Source of the DNA: Taiwanofungus camphoratus
Taxonomy: Eukaryota; Basidiomycota; Agaricomycetes; Polyporales; Taiwanofungaceae
Assembly (NCBI GenBank): GCA_003999685.1
Contig: CP021221.1
Location: forward strand, 3,337,760-3,401,759
Direction: 5' to 3'
DNA: 64,000 bases
Below the pieces are notes generated by a model. The model did not search any database. It was not told the origin of the DNA and saw nothing but the letters and a program-made list of their open reading frames with translations. How positions within the stretch are numbered: position 1 is the stretch's first letter; the number at the start of each line of letters is the position of its first letter. The position numbers and the translations under genes were made by a program. Positions 47,534 through 54,232 of this stretch are shown one piece after another.

Positions 47534-47534
47534 T
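45864..47534 (-). pseudogene. Penelope-like reverse transcriptase, N-truncated
   Basis: 556-codon open frame equivalent to residues 612-1167 of the full elements. It still carries KVPIFYGIPKIHKTPVKMRP, the first catalytic Asp block VAGDVVAFYPNVPLREC, KRGLAMGVACSPDLANLYG, and YYGRYIDDVFAIVE with the Asp pair. The apparent start ATG is made by the junction with telomere sequence and is fortuitous. No stops or frameshifts, so it is recent or still under constraint. It has visible amino-acid differences from the other three copies (for example LDEP for LEEP, RECVG for RDCVG), marking a separate lineage. Confidence 0.88.
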
Positions 47535-47580
47535 AGGTTAGGTTAGGTTAGGTTAGGTTAGGTTAGGTTAGGTTAGGTTA
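47534..47580 (+). repeat. TTAGG tract capping truncated P1
   Basis: Pure TTAGG repeats fused directly to the truncated element, with no ATTTAGCG variant. This is what new telomere synthesis onto a truncated element end would look like. Confidence 0.85.
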
Positions 47581-48434
47581 GGAGGTGGAGCGAGACCGCC
47601 GATAGGCGGGCGAGCGTAGTAAGAGATGAGAGAAATAGGGAAGACAAGAGTAAACAAAGGTATCTGTCGCCAGATACCAACTTGTTTCGCTAAGGAGCTC
47701 ATCAGTACTCTCGTCGTACTTTTAACCGATGGTTCAGGGTCATCAGATGATTGACCCTGAGTCATCGGCCGGAGGCCGATGACTGATTCTATTTGACCAA
47801 CCAGGCCATGAGGTAGTGGTGAGCTCCAATCACATTAGAGCTATTTCTCTTATCTCTTATCAGCGGGCCGACAAAAGGCAGGCTAGAACGCCCTAGCCTT
47901 TACCAATACCGCCACCTGATCAGAGATAACAATCAGATGTAAAGATAAGGAGTCATTTGATATGACTCATAGATAAGAGATCCCTTTATCATCGGTTAGG
48001 ATGATAAGGGTGGGAATAGAACAATCCGGGCCGGTGCCGACCGAGTCACATGACCGGTCCGGTTTCCGGGCGCCTAGATAAGGGCAGCGTGGACCACTGA
48101 GGAAGCATCATGTCACGGCACAAACCTGAGGATCCCTAGGAACACCCTCACCGAGCCATGCGGGGCGGGGGCGGGATATTCACTAGGACCGCGTCCGGCA
48201 AGTTGCCGCACCGTGCCATAGCATGTTACACCTCACAGATCACCGGATCATGGACTAACACAGCAGAGGGGCGCTGGTGACCATAACTAGGTAGTGCCCA
48301 GACCAGTCCAGCCTCGCGGCTCAACCGGTCCGTGCCTGGATGCTGATCACATGTCCGGCCCTTTCGGGCAAGTCACGTGACGAGCGTCTTATTTCCCAAA
48401 ACTACCAAATGGAGAAGGTGCGTAGCGCCTTCAG
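47581..48434 (-). repeat. Unit B2, full-length; downstream pseudo-LTR of element P2
   Basis: Full B unit on the 3' side of P2. With B3 on the 5' side, P2 is flanked by direct repeats, the pseudo-LTR layout described for Penelope-like elements. Confidence 0.85.
47643..47715 (-). ncRNA. Type I hammerhead ribozyme, family B, copy 2 (unit B2)
   Basis: Stem I GACGAGAGTA/TACTCTTGTC (10 pairs, one G-U), core CTGATGA and GAAA, stem II GCT-CCTT-AGC, stem III GGTATCTG-GCGA-CAGATACC plus ACAA/TTGT. Confidence 0.92.
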
Positions 48435-48514
48435 TTAGGTTAGGTTAGGTTAGGATTTAGCGTTAGGTTAGGTTAGGTTAGGTTAGGTTAGGTTAGGTTA
48501 GGGTTAGGTTAGGT
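48435..48514 (+). repeat. TTAGG tract at 3' end of P2
   Basis: Starts TTAGG x3 then ATTTAGCG, and ends with the TTAGGGTTAGGTTAGGTCTG motif of the element 3' end. Confidence 0.85.
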
Positions 48515-48522
48515 CTGGTTTG

Positions 48523-48550
48523 AACAGACAACCCTAAATGCGAATAAACG
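48523..48550 (-). other. 3'-terminal hairpin of element P2
   Basis: Same GTCTG...CAGAC hairpin and flanking CCCTAA as P1, placed between ORF stop and telomere repeats. Confidence 0.7.
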
Positions 48551-48602
48551 CAGAAGGTAGTTACACCGATAACCTTAAGCTAAACAAATCGAATCAACCG
48601 AT

Positions 48603-51600
48603 TTATATGTCCATTTCCAATAGTACATCATCTGTACTTTGGGCATTAATTACACTTCTGCGCCACTTGCTTGCTAAGTCAGCGAAATTGGTTTCCCTTT
48701 TCCGTGACACAAGCCAGCGCTTGTCTAAGAATCCGAGTTGGGAAAGGTCAGGGACCTTCTCCGCTTCGATGAATCCGTTGGGTTTCTTCAGGTACCGCCC
48801 AGTCCAAACCCAGCCCTCGTCCGCGCGGTTGTCATGGACAACTGCCACCGGTTTCGAGATTTGATCGGACCGCCTGGCTTCAGCGGCGGCGAGTTCTGCT
48901 GCTGCTTCCGCAGCCGCCGTTTCGCGCGACAGCTTGCGCTGGGCTACTCGGGCGGGATCCCACCACTCCTCAAGCGTGGTCTGAACTGTGCTGGATAGGG
49001 TCGCATCCTTAGGACCCCCAGACGAATACTCAAAGATCGGAGCGGCCGAGTTTTCCCAACTCGCCGAAAAGAAAGACTTAAAGAAAGATAAGTCTTTCAC
49101 CCACGATTCCGTAACACGTGTCATTAATTCATGAACATCAAACTGATCCCATGAGGGGTTGAACTTCGACTTAATCGCAAGTACGCCCTCAACTTGGTCT
49201 GCATCTTCGGTCGAAGATTTTGGTTTTCCAAGACGTTCTTTCCAGCGTACCGCTTTATGCGAGTCGAGCCAGGAAGTAACCAGAGCAGGGGGATAGCCAC
49301 GGCCGACATACAGGTCGACAAGCCCATGAAGGGCATCTAAGTAGTGTTCCAACTTAGAACTTAGCGTAGCTAAACGGCTCATCTCCCCAATGAACGTGCC
49401 TTTTTTCACGTCCTTTGGGTGGTGAGATACCCATGGAATCCGTTCGTGATGGTTAAGTGCTTTCCGATATGGCTTATGTTCCACCCGGTTAGAAACGGGG
49501 TCAATATAAATAAGCATGTCTAAGAATGGCGTCGCCCATTCAGACACTTCCCATGTTATAGTGCAGCCATCATAAGATATACGACTTTGGCAGGCTTCTA
49601 GAGCTTCTGCCGCACTACCTGCTTCAACTATGGCAAATACATCATCAATGTATCGGCCATAATATAAGAACGGTGGAGTAACCTGTCCACCGGGCCATAC
49701 TTGATTTTCGAAATGGCATCCGTAGAGATTAGCTAAGTCAGGCGAGCATGCCACACCCATAGCTAATCCTCTTTTTTGAAAGTAAGTACGACCGTTGAAG
49801 TCGACAATTAAATCGTAATTGGCCGTTTGCATGCATCTGATAAACAATGCATTATAAAACTGGGGCTGGTCCATAGACTGACTACCCAGAGGATGTCTTG
49901 TGTATAGTTTGGACACAATGCCAACACAATCTCTGAGTGGTACATTAGGGTAGAAAGCGACAACGTCGCCAGCCACTAACCAATACTTTTTCCATTTTAA
50001 CGTTTTAACCTTTGCTAACTGGATCGCAAGATGTTTTGATCCATGTATGATAAAGGGCTCAGCCTCTATGATAGGTTTCAACAGTTTAGATACAACTTTA
50101 GCCGCGGGCCCTTGAGCGCATGAGTGACATGGAACAATAGGTCGCATCTTTACTGGGGATTTATGGATTTTTGGAATCCCGTAGAAGATAGGTACCTTTG
50201 GTTCCTCTAACTCGCTCTCGGGACATTTAGACCGGAGGAATTTGGCTAATTGGAGTGTCTGATCGTTAGGCAAAGCCCCTTCGACCCAATCGCTTAACTC
50301 CTTAACCCGCTTTGTAACTTTTTCTAAATACATCTGCCGCTGACCAGGGTTTATTTCCTGATAGTCAGCCGTATTTGACAGAAGATTCATGCAACCAGTA
50401 ATGAACCATTCCCTTGTGACTACTGCCGCACCAAGGTTCTTATCCGTTTGGAGAACGAGGTAGTTATGCTCGTTCAACCAGAGGCGAACGCGGTCCAGGT
50501 CTACAAGCCGATTAGGGTGGCTTCTAGCTTTCAAACCGGGTACGACACTACGTATGTAATCAGTGACGTAAGTTTGCCCGCGTTTAAGACCGTTTTCGAT
50601 ATATTGTGTGGCCCTAGGGGCGGACGAGTCCCGCTTAGCCCTAAGGTCGTAGTCAGGATCATAAGGTGGTTGACTTATACCTTGCCGTTCAAGTTGAATC
50701 TGTTTAACTTTAAAATACACTCGCCAGCGTATTCGTTCGCAGAAATCATTGAACGCCGTTTGAATGAGTTCCCCGCTCGGGGAGGAGTACAACATATATT
50801 TCAGACCGCAAGATATGTGTATGCTAATGTCCGGCGGTAATAAAACATCCTCGCCACAGTGCACCCAGCTTCTGAACCTCGCCGCTTCGACTAAAGCAAC
50901 CGGAGCGAAATAAAGGAGGGTGCGAGCTGCAACAGGCAAGGGTAACATTAGAATACTGTCTGGGTAAGACGACGGCTGGGAGAAGCGGAGACGCGAGCGA
51001 ATAACTGACCGGATTATTTCGCTCTCCCTTTGCCTTTCCGATCTTTGGTCTTCTTCTGCTTCTTCGCAGAGGAAGCGGCCTGCTGCTGCTTGGCCTTGCG
51101 CTGCGGAGGTTTGGGAGGACGTCCTCCCGTACTCATGCGCACCGATCGTTTTGGCGCCTTTGCCTTTGCTCCCTAAAATACGTGATAGAGCGGCGCCTGG
51201 TAAGCTTTTTGGAACAGAACCATGTACAAAACTTACCGCGTTCTTTGAGCTGCCTTCGCCTTTGAGACGACGATCAACCGCATCATCGATCAGCTTTTTC
51301 AAAGCTGCAGGGTTCTCGGTGGCGTCACCCATCTCGACCTCCGCTGCAGCCTTGACGGCAGACTTTGCTTGCGCTCGAGCCGCGGCTTGTGCCAGTTGTG
51401 ATTCACGGATATTAACTACCCGGAAGGCAAAGCGTGGGAGCACGGCGACGAATCGCTTGTACTCAGACTCGAGGACAGGGTCATTGGTCCACGTATCTAG
51501 GCGTTGACCGCCATCGATAGTTTCCCTCCAAACAGGGACGCGACTAGACTGGCTAATGCGCGCCCATTGTTCGTCAACCACTGTCCGCATTTTCTCCAAC

Positions 51601-52106
51601 ATTGCTGTCGGGTCCAATGCGCGATCAAAGAACGCGAGCTCTGCTCGCTTTTGGGCGATGGCCAAGTCAAGAGCCTTCCGACGGAAGGATTGGAACTCGG
51701 TTATCAGAGCTGCGGGTTCCGCCGGCGACGTCTCGAGCCAGAGTTTTGAGCTCTGGAAGACGGGTTCGCTGAGCCCCTGTAACTGGTGGGGGAGCGAACC
51801 GTTAGCTTTGTGCGACTCAAGGTCACCCAATTGCTTCTGCAAAGAAACAGAACGTTCCTTCGCTTCCGCAACGCTAACCAACACCGGACGGAGCACCTCT
51901 CGATAGACGAGAGGTATAGCTGAGAAGACTTGGTCAATGGTCTCTGCGTGAAAAATGGCTCGGAACTCATCGGCAACAGTCTCAAGCGATGCCGCCCCGA
52001 TAGCGTACGATAGGCTCGCGGGGGCAAGATTCCGGGCAATTGCAGACCTAAGTGAGGCAGACCCGGGACCGACGGAAGAAGCACGGGGTGTGGAAGGTGG
52101 AGCCAT
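48603..52106 (-). CDS. Penelope-like reverse transcriptase polyprotein (1167 aa), copy P2
   Basis: Start MAPPSTPRASSVGPG at 52106, about 225 nt below the predicted ribozyme cut. Residues 1-290: helical N-terminal part (ARAQAKSAVKAAAEVEMGD). Residues ~291-560: linker with CGLKYMLYSSPSGEL and the N-terminal motif LQTDKNLGAAVVTREWF (about 550-567). Residues ~636-649: FYGIPKIHK. Residue ~714: first catalytic Asp in VAGDVVAFYPNVP. Residues ~778-795: KRGLAMGVACSPDLANLYG. Residues 819-822: YIDD catalytic pair. The C-terminal ~250 residues hold the thumb and an Ala/Arg-rich helix, then end VLLEMDI. GIY-YIG endonuclease motifs are absent. A 64-nt intron-like segment lies inside the frame (see separate entry). 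Substrate: own RNA, primed on the telomere G-strand. Confidence 0.92.
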   Translation of the reverse strand: MAPPSTPRASSVGPGSASLRSAIARNLAPASLSYAIGAASLETVADEFRAIFHAETIDQVFSAIPLVYREVLRPVLVSVAEAKERSVSLQKQLGDLESHKANGSLPHQLQGLSEPVFQSSKLWLETSPAEPAALITEFQSFRRKALDLAIAQKRAELAFFDRALDPTAMLEKMRTVVDEQWARISQSSRVPVWRETIDGGQRLDTWTNDPVLESEYKRFVAVLPRFAFRVVNIRESQLAQAAARAQAKSAVKAAAEVEMGDATENPAALKKLIDDAVDRRLKGEGSSKNAVSFVHGSVPKSLPGAALSRILGSKGKGAKTIGAHEYGRTSSQTSAAQGQAAAGRFLCEEAEEDQRSERQRESEIIRSVIRSRLRFSQPSSYPDSILMLPLPVAARTLLYFAPVALVEAARFRSWVHCGEDVLLPPDISIHISCGLKYMLYSSPSGELIQTAFNDFCERIRWRVYFKVKQIQLERQGISQPPYDPDYDLRAKRDSSAPRATQYIENGLKRGQTYVTDYIRSVVPGLKARSHPNRLVDLDRVRLWLNEHNYLVLQTDKNLGAAVVTREWFITGCMNLLSNTADYQEINPGQRQMYLEKVTKRVKELSDWVEGALPNDQTLQLAKFLRSKCPESELEEPKVPIFYGIPKIHKSPVKMRPIVPCHSCAQGPAAKVVSKLLKPIIEAEPFIIHGSKHLAIQLAKVKTLKWKKYWLVAGDVVAFYPNVPLRDCVGIVSKLYTRHPLGSQSMDQPQFYNALFIRCMQTANYDLIVDFNGRTYFQKRGLAMGVACSPDLANLYGCHFENQVWPGGQVTPPFLYYGRYIDDVFAIVEAGSAAEALEACQSRISYDGCTITWEVSEWATPFLDMLIYIDPVSNRVEHKPYRKALNHHERIPWVSHHPKDVKKGTFIGEMSRLATLSSKLEHYLDALHGLVDLYVGRGYPPALVTSWLDSHKAVRWKERLGKPKSSTEDADQVEGVLAIKSKFNPSWDQFDVHELMTRVTESWVKDLSFFKSFFSASWENSAAPIFEYSSGGPKDATLSSTVQTTLEEWWDPARVAQRKLSRETAAAEAAAELAAAEARRSDQISKPVAVVHDNRADEGWVWTGRYLKKPNGFIEAEKVPDLSQLGFLDKRWLVSRKRETNFADLASKWRRSVINAQSTDDVLLEMDI
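51173..51236 (-). other. Retained intron inside the P2 reverse-transcriptase frame
   Basis: On the minus strand the segment begins GTAAGTTTTG and ends CGTATTTTAG, both strong splice signals, and is 64 nt long, typical of introns in this genome. It sits in phase 0 after codon 290. Unspliced, it is open and leads into the reverse transcriptase. Spliced, the frame shifts and codes 52 further residues, very Lys/Arg-rich (RPPKPPQRKAKQQQ; AKKQKKTKDRKGKGR), ending at TAA 51014-51016. The spliced product would be 342 aa. Confidence 0.75.
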
Positions 52107-52444
52107 GCGAACGGCGGAGGACGGTAGTAGATCGACTCAGACTTGGGCTTGTAGAATCGATTGCAGTCGTCACAGAAAATACCGACAGTCGTGCACCAGG
52201 TGAGGGGCTTGCGATGGCGGATGTAGAGAGACAGCTTGGCGGCGGTGTTGGTTAGGTTAGGAGGTGGAGCGAGACCGCCGATAGGCGGGCGAGCGTAGTA
52301 AGAGATGAGAGAAATAGGGAAGACAAGAGTAAACAAAGGTATCTGTCGCCAGATACCAACTTGTTTCGCTAAGGAGCTCATCAGTACTCTCGTCGTACTT
52401 TTAACCGATGGTTCAGGGTCATCAGATGATTGACCCTGAGTCAT
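51704..52444 (-). CDS. Overlapping upstream ORF across the B3/P2 boundary (doubtful)
   Basis: 246-codon frame starting inside B3 and overlapping the first third of the main ORF. Its only protein-like part is the stretch between the TTAGG junction and the main ATG: LSLYIRHRKPLTWCTTVGIF then CDDCNRFYKPKSE, with a C-x6-C-x2-C pattern. The first 65 codons cover the ribozyme and are unlikely to be translated. It may reflect a spliced upstream exon or chance. It is kept in all three full copies, but those copies are too similar for that to be informative. Confidence 0.25.
   Translation of the reverse strand: MTQGQSSDDPEPSVKSTTRVLMSSLAKQVGIWRQIPLFTLVFPISLISYYARPPIGGLAPPPNLTNTAAKLSLYIRHRKPLTWCTTVGIFCDDCNRFYKPKSESIYYRPPPFAWLHLPHPVLLPSVPGLPHLGLQLPGILPPRAYRTLSGRHRLRLLPMSSEPFFTQRPLTKSSQLYLSSIERCSVRCWLALRKRRNVLFLCRSNWVTLSRTKLTVRSPTSYRGSANPSSRAQNSGSRRRRRNPQL
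52252..52261 (+). repeat. Two TTAGG units at the P2/B3 junction
   Basis: A minimal telomere remnant joining the element 5' leader to the ribozyme-bearing B unit; the same two units occur at the P3/B5 and P4/B7 junctions, so they travel with the element. Confidence 0.85.
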
Positions 52445-53113
52445 CGGCCGGAGGCCGATGACTGATTCTATTTGACCAACCAGGCCATGAGGTAGTGGTG
52501 AGCTCCAATCACATTAGAGCTATTTCTCTTATCTCTTATCAGCGGGCCGACAAAAGGCAGGCTAGAACGCCCTAGCCTTTACCAATACCGCCACCTGATC
52601 AGAGATAACAATCAGATGTAAAGATAAGGAGTCATTTGATATGACTCATAGATAAGAGATCCCTTTATCATCGGTTAGGATGATAAGGGTGGGAATAGAA
52701 CAATCCGGGCCGGTGCCGACCGAGTCACATGACCGGTCCGGTTTCCGGGCGCCTAGATAAGGGCAGCGTGGACCACTGAGGAAGCATCATGTCACGGCAC
52801 AAACCTGAGGATCCCTAGGAACACCCTCACCGAGCCATGCGGGGCGGGGGCGGGATATTCACTAGGACCGCGTCCGGCAAGTTGCCGCACCGTGCCATAG
52901 CATGTTACACCTCACAGATCACCGGATCATGGACTAACACAGCAGAGGGGCGCTGGTGACCATAACTAGGTAGTGCCCAGACCAGTCCAGCCTCGCGGCT
53001 CAACCGGTCCGTGCCTGGATGCTGATCACATGTCCGGCCCTTTCGGGCAAGTCACGTGACGAGCGTCTTATTTCCCAAAACTACCAAATGGAGAAGGTGC
53101 GTAGCGCCTTCAG
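52262..53113 (-). repeat. Unit B3, upstream pseudo-LTR of element P2
   Basis: Full B unit directly 5' of the reverse-transcriptase ORF, carrying the ribozyme that would define the 5' end of the coding RNA. Right end hairpin and GC-rich core as in B1. Confidence 0.87.
52322..52394 (-). ncRNA. Type I hammerhead ribozyme, family B, copy 3 (5' leader of P2)
   Basis: Minus strand, read from 52394: stem I GACGAGAGTA; core CTGATGA (52384-52378); stem II GCT-CCTT-AGC; core GAAA (52367-52364); stem III ACAA / internal loop / GGTATCTG-GCGA-CAGATACC / TTGT; U-U; stem I TACTCTTGTC (52331-52322). Stem I has ten pairs with one G-U; stem III has eight perfect pairs under a GNRA loop. The predicted cut between 52332 and 52331 leaves a 225-nt leader before the ORF. 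Confidence 0.93.
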
Positions 53114-53212
53114 TTAGGTTAGGTTAGGTTAGGATTTAGCGTTAGGTTAGGTTAGGTTAGGTTAGGTTAGGTTAGGTTAGGGTTAGGTTAGGTCTGGTTA
53201 GGTTAGGTTAGG
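53114..53212 (+). repeat. TTAGG tract holding a vestigial Penelope-like 3' end
   Basis: Starts TTAGG x3, ATTTAGCG; then TTAGG repeats; then the motif TTAGGGTTAGGTTAGGTCTGG (about 53179-53198), normally the last bases of a Penelope-like element, followed at once by TTAGG and unit B4. Confidence 0.85.
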
Positions 53213-54064
53213 AGGTGGAGCGAGACCGCCGATAGGCGGGCGAGCGTAGTAAGAGATGAGAAAAATAGAGAAGACAAGAGTAAACAAAGGTATCTGTTGC
53301 CAGATACCAACTTGTTTCGCTAAGGAGCTCATCAGTACTCTCGTCGTACTTTTAACCGATGGTTCAGGGTCATCAGATGATTGACCCTGAGTCATCGGCC
53401 GGAGGCCGATGACTGATTCTATTTGACCAACCAGGCCATGAGGTAGTGGTGAGCTCCAATCACATTAGAGCTATTTCTCTTATCTCTTATCAGCGGGCCG
53501 ACAAAAGGCAGGCTAGAACGCCCTAGCCTTTACCAATACCGCCACCTGATCAGAGATAATAATCAGATGTAAAGATAAGGAGTCATTTAAGATGACTCAT
53601 AGATAAGAGATCCCTTATCATCGGTTAGGGTGATAAGGGTGGGAATAGAACAATCCGGGCCGGTGCCGACCGAGTCACATGACCGGTCCGACTTCCGGGC
53701 GCCTAGATAAGGGCAGCGTGGACCACTGAGGAAGCATCATGTCACGGCACAAACCTGAGGATCCCTAGGAACACCCTCACCGAGCCATGCGGGGCGGGGG
53801 CGGGATATTCACTAGGACCGCGTCCGGCAAGTTGCCGCACCGTGCCATAGCATGTTACACCTCACAGATCACCGGATCATGGACTAACACAGCAGAGGGG
53901 CGCTGGTGACCATAACTAGGTAGTGCCCAGGCCAGTCCAGCCTCGCGGCTCAACCGGTCCGTGCCTGGATGCTGATCACATGTCCGGCCCTTTCGGGCAA
54001 GTCACGTGACGAGCGTCTTATTTCCCAAAACTACCAAATGGAGAAGGCGCGATAGCGCCTTCAG
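53213..54064 (-). repeat. Unit B4, downstream pseudo-LTR of element P3
   Basis: Full B unit. It is near identical to B6 (same offset of 5105 bp) and carries the GCAA version of the ribozyme loop. Confidence 0.87.
53273..53345 (-). ncRNA. Type I hammerhead ribozyme, family B, copy 4 (unit B4)
   Basis: As copy 3, but the stem III loop is GCAA instead of GCGA, a change that keeps the GNRA rule. Confidence 0.92.
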
Positions 54065-54145
54065 TTAGGTTAGGTTAGGTTAGGATTTAGCGTTAGGTTA
54101 GGTTAGGTTAGGTTAGGTTAGGTTAGGTTAGGGTTAGGTTAGGTC
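54065..54145 (+). repeat. TTAGG tract at 3' end of P3
   Basis: Same composite start (ATTTAGCG) and end (TTAGGGTTAGG...TCTG) as at P2. Confidence 0.85.
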
Positions 54146-54232
54146 TGGTTTGAACAGACAACCCTAAGTGCGAATAAACGCAAAAGGTAGTTACACCAAT
54201 AACCGTAAGCTAAACAAATCGAATCAACCGAT

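Larger units (their letters stand above)
48500..52251 (-). mobile_element. Penelope-like element P2 (endonuclease-lacking, Coprina-type), full length
   Basis: Complete body: 5' leader joined to unit B3 through two TTAGG units, a 1167-codon ORF, a short 3' UTR (~75 nt), a terminal hairpin and CCTAA repeats. No GIY-YIG domain follows the reverse transcriptase. Telomere-associated, endonuclease-deficient Penelope-like elements are known from basidiomycetes (Coprina) and rotifers (Athena); layout and motifs here match. Confidence 0.93.

Noticed and set aside
47568-47765. 65-codon minus-strand ORF in each B unit (MTQGQSSDDPEPSV...)
   Set aside because: It spans the hammerhead and runs through the telomere junction; the ribozyme structure explains its conservation better than coding.
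48538-48864. Plus-strand ORFs antisense to the Penelope-like ORFs (108, 86, 130, 118, 116, 82 and 67 codons, repeated in each copy)
   Set aside because: They repeat only because the elements repeat; they lie opposite the highly conserved reverse-transcriptase frame and have Ala/Arg/Ser-rich shadow composition.
52385-52440. A second hammerhead-like core, CTGATGACCC, upstream of the B ribozyme
   Set aside because: No GAAA with a matching stem II follows, so the CTGATGA string alone is not a ribozyme.
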